From Streptomyces sp. SW4 (lineage in GTDB: Bacteria > Actinomycetota > Actinomycetes > Streptomycetales > Streptomycetaceae): a stretch of 64,000 nucleotides of DNA. The position numbers and the translations under genes are program-made. The stretch is from positions 124,001 through 188,000 of the forward strand of contig QKWM01000001.1 of the NCBI GenBank assembly GCA_003248315.1, in the 5' to 3' direction. Shown piece after piece: positions 19,389-29,512 of this stretch (positions are counted from its first letter, which is position 1; every line of letters begins with the position of its first letter). The notes under the pieces are model-generated. The model saw only the letters and a list, made by a program, of their open reading frames with translations. It was not told where the DNA came from and did not search any database.

Positions 19389-20389
19389 ATGCGCAGCAAG
19401 CTCGTCCTGCACGCCGTCGACTCGCACACCGAGGGCATGCCGACCCGCGTCGTCACCGGCGGCATCGGCACCATCCCCGGCGCCACCATGAACGAACGGC
19501 GGCTGTACTTCCGCGCACACCGCGACGACGTCAAACGGCTGCTGATGAACGAACCGCGCGGGCACTCCGCGATGAGCGGCGCGATCCTCCAGCCGCCCAC
19601 CCGGCCCGACTGCGACTGGGGCGTCGTCTACATCGAGGTCTCCGGCTATCTGCCGATGTGCGGCCACGGCACGATCGGGGTGGCGACCGTCCTCGTCGAG
19701 ACCGGCATGGTCGAGGTCACCGAGCCCGTCACCACCATCCGGCTCGACACCCCCGCCGGGCCCGTCGTCGCCGAGGTGGCGGTCCAGGACGGCGCGGCGA
19801 CGGCGGTGACCCTGCGGAACGTGCCCTCCTTCGCCGTCGCCCTGGACCGCCGGGCGACCCTGCCCGACGGGCGGACGGTGACCTACGACCTCGCCTACGG
19901 GGGCAACTTCTACGCCATCCTGCCGCTGACCGAGTTCGGGCTGCCCTTCGACCGCGCGTGCAAGGACGACATCCTCGCCGCCGGTCTGTCCCTGATGGAG
20001 GCGATCAACGCCGGCAGGAGCCGGTGCACCCCGAGGACCCCACCATCCGCGGCTGCCACCACGTGCACGCCTACGCCCCCGGCTCCACCGCACGCCACTC
20101 ACGGCACGCCATGATCATCCATCCCGGCTGGTTCGACCGCTCCCCGTGCGGCACCGGCACCAGCGCCCGCATGGCCCAGCTGCACGCCCGCGGCGAACTC
20201 CCGCTGGACACCGAGTTCGTCAACGAGTCCTTCATCGGCACCCGGTTCACCGGCCGGCTGCACGGCACGACCGAGGTGGCCGGCCGCCCCGCCGTGCTGC
20301 CCAGCTTCACCGGCCGCGCCTGGATCACCGGCACCGCGCAGTACCTGCTCGATCCGGCGGACCCCTTCCCGGCAGGATTCGTGCTGTGA
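19389..20389 (+). CDS. 4-hydroxyproline epimerase (proline racemase family, 1 frameshift)
   Basis: About 333 residues. Both catalytic cysteines are present, in LPMCGHGTIG (about residue 90) and SPCGTGTSARMAQLHARG (about residue 254). Two cysteines indicate racemase/epimerase activity rather than the Cys-Thr dehydratase variant. It converts trans-4-hydroxy-L-proline to cis-4-hydroxy-D-proline, the substrate of the oxidase above. One base is missing near 20015. Its stop overlaps the GTG of the GntR gene. Confidence 0.92.
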
Positions 20390-21205
20390 ACACCGGATCC
20401 CGCACCCCGCACGCCCCCGCCCTGCCCGTCCTCGGCGCCAAGAAGCCCAGTCACCGCGAGCGGGTCGCCGAGGCCCTCCGCGCCGCTCTCGTCGCCGGCG
20501 AACTGCGCCCCGGCGAGGTGTACTCCGCCCCGCACTGGCCGCCCGCTTCGGGGTCTCCGCGACGCCCGTGCGGGAGGCCATGCTCGACCTCGCCAAGGAG
20601 GGCCTGGTCGACACCGTGCCCAACAAGGGGTTCCGGGTCACCGCCGTCTCCGACAAGCAGCTCGACGAGTACACCCACGTCCGCTCGCTCGTCGAGATCC
20701 CGACCACCGCCGGCCTCGCCGGCACCGCCGACCCGGCGGCCCTGCGGCCCTGCGTCCGGTCGCCGAGGAGATCGTCACCGCCGCCGCGGCCGGCGACCTC
20801 ATCGCGTACGTGGAGGCCGATCTCCGCTTCCATCTGGGGCTGCTGGCGCTCGCGGGCAACGACCACCTCGTCCAGGTGGTGCGCGACCTGCGCCGCCGCT
20901 CCCGGCTGTACGGGCTGACGGCCCTGGTGGAGCAGGGCCGGCTGGAGGCGTCCGCCGAGGAGCACCTGGAGATCCTGGACGCCCTCCTGGCCGGCGACGA
21001 GACAGCCGTGCGGGAGGTGATGACCCGGCACCTGGGCCACGTCCGCGGACTGTGGGCCGCGCCCGGCCCCGACCCCGTCCCGCCCCCGATCCGCGTACCG
21101 CCCCCGGCCTCCGAGGGCCCCCTGACCCGCGCCGGCCGCGGCGCCGCAGGACCGACCGCGGCGCGCAAACCGCTTGCAAGGCTTGCGTTAGTCTTGCGGC
21201 CATGA
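20386..21205 (+). CDS. GntR-family regulator with FCD domain (2 frameshifts)
   Basis: About 273 residues from GTG 20386. The wHTH reads RERVAEALRAALVAGELRPG, then FGVSATPVREAMLDLAKEG and VPNKGFRV; the FCD ligand domain has YVEADLRFHLGLLALAGNDH and AVREVMTRHLGHV. Breaks lie near 20537 and 20747. As the last gene of the hydroxyproline operon it is the likely local repressor. The final about 45 residues run through the promoter of the LacI gene and may not be real. Confidence 0.83.
21173..21180. promoter_or_regulatory. CTTGCAAG operator before the LacI gene
   Basis: The palindrome CTTGCAAG lies 22 bases before the LacI start, followed by two more CTTGC repeats (21182, 21193). TTGCAAG half-sites are typical of LacI/GalR-family operators, so this fits autoregulation. 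Confidence 0.5.
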
Positions 21206-22196
21206 CGCGACGACTGGCCGAGGTGGCGAAGAAGGTCGGGGTCAGCGAGGCCACGGTCAGCCGGGTGCTCAACGGCAAGCCCGGGGTCTCGGAGGCCACC
21301 CGGCAGGCGGTGCTCTCCGCCCTCGACGTCCTCGGCTACGAGCGCCCCACCCAGCTGCGCGGCGAGCGCGCCCGGCTCGTCGGCCTGGTCCTGCCGAGCT
21401 GCAGAACCCCATCTTCCCGGCGTTCGCCGAGGTCATCGGCGGGTCGCTGGCCCAGCTCGGGCTGACCCCGGTGCTGTGCACCCAGACCAAGGGCGGTGTC
21501 ACCGAGGCCGACTACGTGGACCTGCTGCTCCAGCAGCAGGTCTCCGGCGTCGTCTTCGCCGGAGGCCTGTACGCGCAGGCCGACGCGCCCCACGACCACT
21601 ACCGGCGGCTGGCCGAGCGCAACATCCCGGTGGTGCTGGTCAACGCCGGCATCGAGCAGCTCGGCTTCCCCAGCGTCTCCTGCGACGACGCCGTGGCGGT
21701 GGAACAGGCCTGGCGGCACCTGGCCTCGCTCGGCCACGAGCGGATCGGTCTGGTCCTCGGCCCCGGCGACCACATGCCCTCGGGGCGCAAGCTGGCCGCC
21801 GCCCGGGCCCTCGGCGAGCTGCCCGAGGCGCGGGTGGCGCACGCCATGTTCTCCATCGAAGGCGGTCACGCCGCCGCGGCCCGGCTCATCGACCAGGGCG
21901 TCACGGGGTTCATCTGTGCCAGCGACCCCCTGGCCCTCGGAGTCGTCCGGGCCGCCCGCCGCAAGGGGCTCGACGTGCCGTCGCAGCTGTCGGTCGTCGG
22001 CTACGACGACTCCGCGCTGATGAACTGCACCGAGCCGCCCCTCACCACCGTCCGGCAGCCCATCGAGGCCATGGGCCGGGCCGTGGTGGACCTGCTGAAC
22101 GCCCAGATCAACGGCAGTTCGGTCGCCGCCGAGGAGCTGCTGTTCGAACCCGAGCTGGTGGTACGCGGATCGACGGCCCAGGCGCCCCGCGCCTGA
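21202..22196 (+). CDS. LacI-family transcriptional regulator (1 frameshift)
   Basis: About 331 residues. The N-terminal HTH is textbook (RLAEVAKKVGVSEATVSRVL, NGKPGVSEATR). The periplasmic-binding-like body starts LVGLVLP and continues NPIFPAFAEVIGGSLAQLG after one lost base near 21402. SQLSVVGYDDSALMNC and TTVRQPIEAMGRAVVDLL are the usual C-terminal motifs. The target is not evident; no sugar gene is adjacent. Confidence 0.9.
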
Positions 22197-22250
22197 CGGG
22201 CCCCGCACGGGAGAAGCCCCGCGCCGGACGCGTCGCCCGGCGGACCGGGG

Positions 22251-23064
22251 TCAGCGGGCCGGGGCGCCTCCTTCCCGACCGGCCGCCGCGTCCCGCCCGG
22301 CCCGCGCTTGGCCGCCTGGATCTGCTCGTACACCCGGGTGCGCAGCTCGGCGAAGCGCGGGCCACACGCGTGTGCACCTGGTCCCGTTCGTCCGGCAGGT
22401 CCACGACGAGCTGGTCGCGCACCACGGTGGGGGAGGAGGACAGCACGATCACCCGCTCGCCCAGGTACACCGCCTCGTCGATGTCGTGGGTGACGAACAG
22501 GACCGTCATGCCGCGCTCCCGCCACAGCCGCCGCACCAGGTCCTCCAGGTCGGCCCGGGTCTGCGCGTCCACCGCCGCGAACGGCTCGTCCATCAGCAGC
22601 ACCTCGGGCTCGTAGGCCAGCGCCCGCGCGATGGCGACCCGCTGCTGCATCCCGCCGGACAGCTCCCACGGATAGGCACCGGCGGCGTCCGCGAGTCCCA
22701 CCGACGCCAGCGCGTCCGCGACCAGTTCGCGCCGCCGCGCCCGGCTCAGGCCCTTCCGCTTCAGCGGCAGTCCGACGTTGGCGCCGACCCGCATCCACGG
22801 GAACAGGCTCCGGCCGTACTCCTGGAAGACGAACGCCATGCCCGGCGGCGGCCCCTGAACCCGGCGGCCCGCGAGCGACACCTCGCCGCCGGTCGGCGCG
22901 AGCAGCCCGCCCACGCACTTCAGCAGCGTCGTCTTGCCGCACCCCGACGGCCCCACCACGCACACCAGTTCACCGGAGGCGACGGTGAAGGTCAGGTCCC
23001 GCACCGCCTCCACCGGCCGCGCGGAACCCTCGTACACCTTGCGCAGGCCGCGTACTTCGAGCAT
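22251..23064 (-). CDS. ABC transporter ATP-binding protein, NitT/TauT type (2 frameshifts)
   Basis: About 271 residues. Walker A GPSGCGKTT, signature ELSGGMQQRVAIARALAYEP, Walker B VLLMDEPFAAVDA and H-loop FVTHDIDEAVYLGER are intact. ATG 23064. Two bases lost near 22362 and 22244-22256 hide the natural end, VYEQIQAAKRGPGG onward with a stop at 22251. It is the last gene of a four-gene importer. Confidence 0.9.
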
Positions 23065-23087
23065 GGACCGATGCCCTTTCAGGAGCG

Positions 23088-23862
23088 TCACACCGACCGC
23101 CGGGCGGCGGCGCGCAGGCCGTGGTACCAGCCGAGCACCCGCCGCTCGACCAGCCGGAACAGCACCGACAGCAGGAATCCGAGCAGCCCAGCAGCAGGAT
23201 GCCGGTCCACATGCCGGGAATCGCGAACGAACGCTGGAACTGCACCACGGTGAAGCCGAGGCCGTTGCTCGCGGCGAACATCTCACTGATCACCATGAGG
23301 ATGATGCCGACGGACAGCGCCTGGCGCAGACCGGCGAAGATCTGCGGGCTCGCGGACGGCAGCACCACGTCCCGCAGCCGGGCCGCCCCGTGATGCCGTA
23401 GCAGCGGCCGTGTCCGCCAGCACCGCGTCGACCGCCCGGACGCCCTCCACCGTGTTGAGCAGCACCGGCCACAGGCAGCCGCTCGCGATCACCAGGACCT
23501 TCATCGTGTCGCCGATCCCGGCGAACAGCATGACGACCGGCACCAGCACCGGGGCGGTACCGCCCGCAGGAACTCCAGCACCGGTTCGCACACCGCCCGC
23601 ACCCGCCGGCGGGAGCCGATCAGGGTGCCGAGCGCGACACCGGCGGTGGCGGCCAGCGCGTAGCCCGCCGCCAGCCGCAGCACGCTGGGCAGCACGTCGG
23701 AGCGCCACCGCTCACCGGTCCACACCTCCGGGAACGCGGCGAGGATCGTCCGCAGCGGCGGCCAGTACACGTCGGTGCTGGAGTCGGACGCCACCCACCA
23801 GACGGCCACCAGCACCGCCGGCAGCGCCGCCACCCGCCCAGCCGCGGCAGCAGCCGCCTCAC
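23088..23862 (-). CDS. ABC transporter permease, NitT/TauT type (5 lost bases)
   Basis: About 259 residues from GTG 23862. Membrane segments include LPAVLVAVWWVASD and VLVIASGCLWPVLLNTVEGV. The EAA loop is TARCYGITGAARLRDVVLPSAS after repair. The C-terminus LVERRVLGWYHGLRAAARRS is typical of SsuC/TauC-like permeases. The start overlaps the stop of the other permease (GTGA). Breaks near 23833, 23567, 23405, 23387 and 23192. Confidence 0.82.
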
Positions 23863-24611
23863 ACCGCCACCTCCCGCGCACCGACTGGTGCCAGGCCAGC
23901 GCCCGCCGCTCCACCGACCGCGCGCCCACGTTGATCACCAGTCCCAGCAGACCGGTCACCACCACCAGCGCGTACATCTCCTCGACCGCCTGCGAGGCCT
24001 GCGCCACCGCGATCCGGGCACCGAGCCCGGGCGCGCCGACGACCAGTTCGGCGGTGACGGCCAGGACCAGGGCGACCGCCGCCGCCAGCCGCACCCCGGT
24101 CATCACGTACGGCAGCGCGGACGGCCACAGCACGTGCCGGACGCGGGCCCAGCGCCCCAGCCCGTACGACCGTGCCGTCTCCTCGGCCACCGGGTCGACG
24201 TCCTGCACGCCGTACAGGACCTGGATCAGCACCTGCCAGAAGGCCGCGTACACCACCAGCAGCAGCACGGAGCGCAGTTCCGTGCCGAACAGCAGCACCG
24301 CCAGCGGATCAGCGCCACCGACGGGATCGGGCGCAGGAACTCGATCGTCGAGGCGGTCGCCTCGCGCAGGTACGGCACCACCGACAGGACGACGCCCACC
24401 GCGATCCCGGCGCCGACCGCGATCGCCAGGCCCAGCGCCCAGCCGGTCAGGGTGTCGCCGAGCGCGGCCCAGAACGCGCCGTCGCCCGCCTCCGTCACCA
24501 GCGCCCCCGCGATCCGGCTCACCGGCGGCAGGTACTCCTCCCGCACCAGGCCGAGCCGCGGCACCGCCTCGCCAGGGCGAGGAAGGCGGCGAGCCCCGCG
24601 CCGCCCAGCAC
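23859..24611 (-). CDS. ABC transporter permease, NitT/TauT type (3 frameshifts)
   Basis: About 251 residues from GTG 24611, which follows GAGGGCGGG. GWALGLAIAVGAGIAVGVVL and FWQVLIQVLYGVQDVDP are membrane segments, and the EAA loop is ETARSYGLGRWARVRHVLWP. Breaks near 24577, 24309 and 23872. It forms the transmembrane pair with the permease at 23088. Confidence 0.82.
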
Positions 24612-24624
24612 GGCGTTCCCGCCC

Positions 24625-25589
24625 TCACGGCAGCAGCTCGTCCAGGTCCGGGTCCTTCGCGAACAGCCCGTCCCGCCGGCCGAGTTCGGCCAGCGCCTCG
24701 ATGGAGGCGCGGTCGGGCCGGGCCGGCCACTTCGGCAGGGTCACCTCCGCCAGCACCTCCGGCGGGATCTTCGTGTACGTCGTGACGACCTCGCGCACCT
24801 CGTCGGGTGCGCGTCGGCGTACGCCAGGGACTCGGCCGTGGCCTCCTGGAACTTCTTCACGACCTCCGGGTTCTCCTGCGCGTACCGGGTGGAGGTGAAG
24901 TACAGGGCGACGGTGAGCTTCGGGGCGACGTCGATCATCGGCCAGGCGATCTCCCGGCCGCCCTGCGCCTTGACCGTGGCCAGCGCCGGTTCCACCACCA
25001 TCGCCGCGTCGACCCGGCCGCTGTCCAGGGCGGCCGGCATCTGGTCGAAGGCCAGCTCGACGAAGTCGACCTCGTCGGGGTCGCCGCCCGCCTTGCGCAC
25101 CGAGGCCCGCACCGCCGTCTCGTTGATGTTCTTCAGCGTGTTGATGGCGACCTTCCGGCCCTCCAGGTCCTTCGCCGACTTCACCGGGCTGTCGCCCTTG
25201 ACGGTGAGCGCCTCGAAGTCCTCGCCCTCGACGCCCGTGGACGCGATGCCGTTCGCCACCGCCTTGACGGGGACGCCGTTGGACTGCGCGATCATCAGCG
25301 ACGTCGTGTTGCTGAACCCGAACTGGAACTGGCCGCTGGTCACCCCGGGACGATCGCCGCGCCGCCCTGAGCGGCCGAGAACTCCAGCCTCAGACCGCGT
25401 TCACGGAAGAAGCCCTTCTTCTGGCCCAGGTACAGGGGGCGACGTCGACGACGGGACGAGCCCCACCTTCACCGTGGTGGTGCCGCCGGACGGGCCGGCC
25501 TCGTCCGGCTCTCCCGCACCGGACGAACCGCAGGCCGTCGCGGCGGCGAGGACGGACACGGCCGTGAGGCCGACGAGCAGGCGACGCAT
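24625..25589 (-). CDS. ABC transporter substrate-binding lipoprotein, NMT1/SsuA-like (4 lost bases)
   Basis: About 322 residues. The signal peptide ends in a lipobox (LAAATACGSSG). VVDVAPLYLGQKKGFFRERG and QFGFSNTTSLMIAQSNGVPV are the ligand-lobe motifs of the NMT1/THI5-like family, used for sulfonates, nitrate, aromatics or thiamine precursors. Breaks near 25448, 25434, 25346 and 24807. It heads the importer operon and diverges from the IclR gene, whose other neighbour is vanAB. An aromatic acid substrate is therefore plausible, but this is inference. Confidence 0.85.
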
Positions 25590-25799
25590 GAATCCCCCTG
25601 CGGGACGGGATCAGGTGCTCCGACAGGCTGTGCGCGGACAGCACGAACGTGCTCAGCGGGAACGTAGGCCCGCGCTGACGCCCGGTCAATCCCTTGCCGC
25701 CACGGTCTGTTGACTCCGGCGGGGCGGGCTCGTAGCGTGCGCAGCGCGTACGGCCGTACGCGTTCCGCGCCCCGCCGCCTGGCGCCCGCCGGAGGCCCG

Positions 25800-26614
25800 A
25801 TGCCCGATGCAGTCCGCGCACCGCACTTCGTGAGGTCCTTCGAGCGGGGCCTCGCCGTGATCCGCGCCTTCGACGCCGACCACCCCGCGCTGACCCTCAG
25901 CGAGGTGGCCCGCTCCTGCGAACTGACCCGGGCCGCCGCCCGCCGCTTCCTGCTCACCCTGGCCGACCTCGGCTACGTGCACACCGACGGCCGGCTGTTC
26001 CGGCTCACCCCGCGCGTCCTGGAGCTCGGCTACGCCTATCTCGCCGCCTTCACCCTGCCGCAGCTCGCCGAGCCGCACCTGGAGCGCCTGGTCGGCCAGG
26101 TCCGGGAGTCGTCGTCGCTGTGCGTCCTCGACGGCGACGACATCGTGTACGTCGCCCGGGTCCCCACCCGCCGGATCATGACCGCGTCCATCACGGTCGG
26201 CACCCGTTTCCCGGCCCACGTCACCTCCGTGGGCCGGGTCATCCTCGCCCACCGCCCCCGGCAGGAGACCGAGGCGCTGCTCGCCCGCGCCGACCTCACC
26301 CCGCTCACCCGCGCACCCTGACCGGCCCGGACGCGCTGCGCGCCGAGCTCGCCCGGGTCCGCCGTCAGGGGTACGCGCTCGTCGACCAGGAACTGGAGGA
26401 GGGGCTCAGATCGGTGGCCGCCCCGGTGCGGGACCGCGACGGCGAGGTCGTGGCCGCCGTGAACATCGCCGTGCACGCCGGCCGCACCTCGGTGGAGTCC
26501 GTCCGCCGCGACCTGCTGCCGCACCTGCTGGCCACCGTCGCGCGGATCGACGCCGACCTGCGGATCACAGGTCCAGCACGAGCCGCCGCCCCCGGCACCG
26601 GGACACGCAGATGA
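25800..26614 (+). CDS. IclR-family regulator, PcaR/PobR type (1 frameshift)
   Basis: About 271 residues from ATG 25800 (GGAGG nearby). HTH: FVRSFERGLAVIRAFDADHP, LTLSEVARSCELTRAAARR. The effector domain has MTASITVGTRFPAHVTSVGR and EGLRSVAAPVRDRDGEVVAA. One base is missing near 26317. This subgroup usually controls protocatechuate and other aromatic pathways, which fits vanAB next door. The predicted 3' end overlaps vanB by 50 bases on the other strand, so the true stop may be earlier. Confidence 0.85.
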
Positions 26615-27498
26615 GCATGGTCTCCCCGGCGGCCCGCTCCGCCTCGGTGAGCACCGAGTCCCGGTGGTCGGGCGTGCCCTCCAGGACGTCCGTCTCGCAG
26701 GTGCCGCACGTGCCCTCCCCGCAGGACCACAGCACCTCGGCACCGGCGGCCCGCACGGCGTCGAGCACCGAGACGCCGGGGGAACGGCCACCGTGCGCCC
26801 GCTGCGGGCGAGCACCACCTCGAACCCGGTCTCCGCCCGCGGGGCGGGCGCGGCGGGCCGGAACCGCTCCACACGCAGGGCCCGCGGCGGGCAGCGTTCC
26901 TCCATCGCGTCGAGCAGCGGGCCGGGACCGCAGCAGTAGACGAGGGCGTCCTCGGGCAGCCCGTCGAGCACCGGGCCGAGGTCGAGCCGTCCGGTCTCGT
27001 CCTCGGGGGCGAGCACGACCCGGCCGCCGTAGCGGGCGAGTTCGCCGGTGAACGCCATGCTCGCGCGGGTCCGGCCGCCGTACAGCAGCGACCACTCGGC
27101 GCCCGCCGCCTCGGCCGCGGCCAGCATCGGCAGGATCGGGGTGATGCCGATGCCGCCCGCGACGAACCGGTAGCGGGGCGCGGGCTCGAGCCGGAAGCGG
27201 TTGCGCGGCCCGCGCACCGTCAGCCGGTCGCCCGGCCCGACCCGTTCGTGCACGTGCGCCGACCCGCCCGGCCGTCCGGCTCCCGCAGCACCGCGATCCG
27301 CCAGGAGCCGGTGTCGGCCGGGTCGCCGCACAGCGAGTACTGCCGTTCCGTTCCGGGGCCGAGGATGACGTCGACGTGGGCGCCGGGCTCCCACGGGGGC
27401 AGCGGCTCGCCGAGCGGATGCCGCAGGGTCAGGGCGAGCACGCCGTCCGCGACCGGCTCCCGGCGCTCCACGACCAGCCGGGCCTCGTACCCGGTCAC
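26565..27498 (-). CDS. vanB: Vanillate-demethylase-type reductase (FMN, NAD, 2Fe-2S; 2 frameshifts)
   Basis: About 311 residues from GTG 27498. The order is FMN domain (GTERQYSLCGDPAD), NAD domain (FVAGGIGITPILPML, VYCCGPGPLLDAME) and C-terminal plant-type ferredoxin with CGEGTCGTC and a later Cys in LICVSRC. It hands electrons from NAD(P)H to the Rieske oxygenase. Breaks near 27268 and 26780. The start overlaps the stop of the 63-residue gene (GTGA). Confidence 0.87.
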
Positions 27499-27686
27499 GG
27501 GCCGGCCCCCGCGGCCCGGGCGGCGGGCGGCGGCAGGTGGCCGTCCGGGTGGGCGAGCAGCCACTCCCACATCGCGACCGGGTCGCCGGCGGTGTGCTCG
27601 GCGCCGCAGTGGCAGGTGCCGCGCAGGACGTCGGTGCCGGGCAGCCAGTCGACGCGGTAGACCTCACCGGCGGACGGGCCCGTCAC
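27495..27686 (-). CDS. 63-residue protein coded between vanA and vanB
   Basis: Starts at GTG 27686, overlapping the vanA stop by four bases, and ends overlapping the vanB start by four, so all three should be made together. The sequence opens TGPSAGEVYRVDWLPGTD and has a compact Cys/His cluster GTCHCGAEHTAGDP. The spacing CxCxxxH suggests a metal site. I do not recognise a family. Confidence 0.7.
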   Translation of the reverse strand: MTGPSAGEVYRVDWLPGTDVLRGTCHCGAEHTAGDPVAMWEWLLAHPDGHLPPPAARAAGAGP

Positions 27687-28743
27687 CGCGCCGCCCCCGT
27701 GCGCCGCTCGCCCTCCTCGACCAGCCGGGCCAGGATGCGGCGGGCCGCCAGGCCCCCGGTGTCGATGTTGATGCTCAGCTCCCGGTACCCCGCGCGCTCG
27801 GTGCCCAGAGCGCGCTGGAGCAGGTTGAGCGCGGTCACGTCCTGCATCACGACCGTGTGGTTGCTCTTCCGCAGGAACTCGGTGACCTCGGCGTCCTCCG
27901 TGGCCCAGTCCCGGGAGACCGCCCAGAAGTCGTACACCCTGCCGTCGGCGGACGGCGTGATCGCGTAGGTGATCTCGGTGTGGAAGGCGTCCGGGTCGCT
28001 GCCGTCCGCCTCGGGCAGCACACCGACCGGGGCCACCCTGCTGTGCAGCAGGTACAGGCAGGGCGCGTGGTACTCGATGTCCTGCCGGCGGGATATCCGG
28101 CCGCGGATGCCGGTGGACCTGGCGTAGAACGGCGGGCACTCGGCGTCGTCCATGTGCCGGCTCACCCGGACGATCCCGGCCCCTTCGTCGACCTCCGTGG
28201 TGATCGGGGTCTCGGCGACCTCGGGGGTGCCGATGTACCCGCCGTGCAGATACGTCTCGTGCGACAGGTCGAGGAGGTTGTCGACCAGCAGCCCGTAGTC
28301 GGCGTCGATCGGCTCCATGCCCCGGACGGTGACCCAGCCGGGGGCGTCCAGGTGCCGCGCCCGCGGGATGCCCTGCGGGTCGGCGAGCGCGGGGTCGCCG
28401 ATCCACACCCACACCAGCGAGTCCCGTTCGGCCACCGGGTAGGAGGCGATGCGTGCGGTGCGCGGGACCCGCTTCTGCCCGGCACGTACACGCAGGCGCC
28501 CGTCGGGTCGTAGGTGAAGCCGTGGTAGCCGCACACGATCCGGTCCCCGTCGAGCCGCGACGGCGCCTCGGACAGCGGGTAACGGCGGTGCACGCAGCGG
28601 CCGTCGAGGGCCACCGGGGTGCCCTCCCGCTCGGTGCGGTACAGGACGAGCGGCTCCCCGCAGATCGTCCGGCCGAGCAGGTCCCGGCCGACCTCGTGGG
28701 CGTAGGCGGCGACGTACCACTGGTTCCTGGCGAAGGCGGTCAT
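27683..28743 (-). CDS. vanA: Rieske oxygenase, vanillate O-demethylase-type alpha subunit (1 frameshift)
   Basis: About 353 residues from ATG 28743 (an ATG at 28752 is also possible). The Rieske site is CVHRRYPLSEAP followed by CGYHGFTYD. The catalytic domain has DLSHETYLHGG with the mononuclear-iron ligands and bridging Asp region DNLLDLSHE. FARNQWYVAAYAHEVG at the N-terminus is typical of VanA. One base is lost near 28487. The start region is duplicated at 39084-39130, and the native upstream DNA appears to have been moved 10 kb away by the island. Confidence 0.88.
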
Positions 28744-28761
28744 GTGCGGCATGGCGTTCCC
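28715..28761. repeat. Left copy of the 47-bp direct repeat bounding the defence island
   Basis: Matches 39084-39130 at 45 of 47 bases, both differences C to T. It covers the first ten or so codons of vanA and a few bases before them. Weaker similarity continues on the outer/inner sides (for example GCGTGCCGTGGT at 28789 and 39163). Interpreted as attL or a recombination junction. Confidence 0.75.
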
Positions 28762-29512
28762 GTCCGTGTCGGCGGGGCGTCTTCACCCGCGTGCCGTGGT
28801 TGGATTCAGGGTCCTGACGGGTGCGGTTGCCACGCAAGGCGGCTTCTGTCAGGCGGAAGTGTGTCTCTACGAAAGAGCTGCTCAGAGTCTTGTCGTGTGC
28901 CCTGCTTATCACTGGCAGCGGCTACGGAGTGACGCCGCTTGGTGGATCACTCCAGATAGGCAGCCGCTGATGGGTGGGCGAGCACGATCGATCGTGAGGC
29001 TGTCGCAATTAGGTTAACGCACCAAATTCTTGCCGGTCCATGAGCGGTACACCGGCAGAACTTGCATCTTTCCAAGTTCAAGACTGATCAGTGCGGTGGC
29101 GGAGGCTTGCCGGGCCGAACAGGCGCTGGTGTCCTCGCAGAAGTAGGTTCGGGCAGCAGAGCGGGGCAAGTTGAGGCGGTGAGGGCCGCCGTGAGCGGGT
29201 GGGCTCGCGCCGGTTCGGGGCTCTTGTTCACGACCTCCGTGTGCGTTGCCAGCGATGTCGTCGTGTACGAGTGGCAGGCCGTTGACGCGTTTGCTGTTGG
29301 TTCTGGCAGCGCTGAACCAGTTCCGGCCTCGGCCAGCCTGTTCATGCTCGGTTTCGGCGCTGGTTCTCAGGCGGGTCGCTCCTGCAGCAGCTCCGGGGGA
29401 GTCCGTTCTCGGCCAAACTGTCCCAACTGAGGTTTTCGGGACACCAGCGCTGTCCATGCTTCTGCCCGGGCTGGCAGGTGGATGCCCTGCTTGACACAAA
29501 GGGGGAGGGTTG
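28762..29512. other. Left end of the island, no supportable gene
   Basis: This 750-base stretch has visibly lower GC than the flanks. It holds weak overlapping frames on both strands, none with convincing codon use or family motifs. A perfect 14-bp palindrome CACGATCGATCGTG lies at 28983-28996, followed by the AT-rich GCAATTAGGTTAACGC (29005-29020). These could be a mobile-element end. No integrase or transposase is recognisable. Confidence 0.5.

Noticed and set aside
17288..20389. A 1,033-codon frame spanning the hydroxyproline operon
   Set aside because: It is a mixture of out-of-frame stretches, in frame with the HcnB-like and epimerase genes only in short parts; family motifs change frame.
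28762..29512. Overlapping frames of 80-160 codons at the left end of the island
   Set aside because: Frames on both strands cover the same DNA, none shows biased codon use or a family motif, and no ribosome site stands out.
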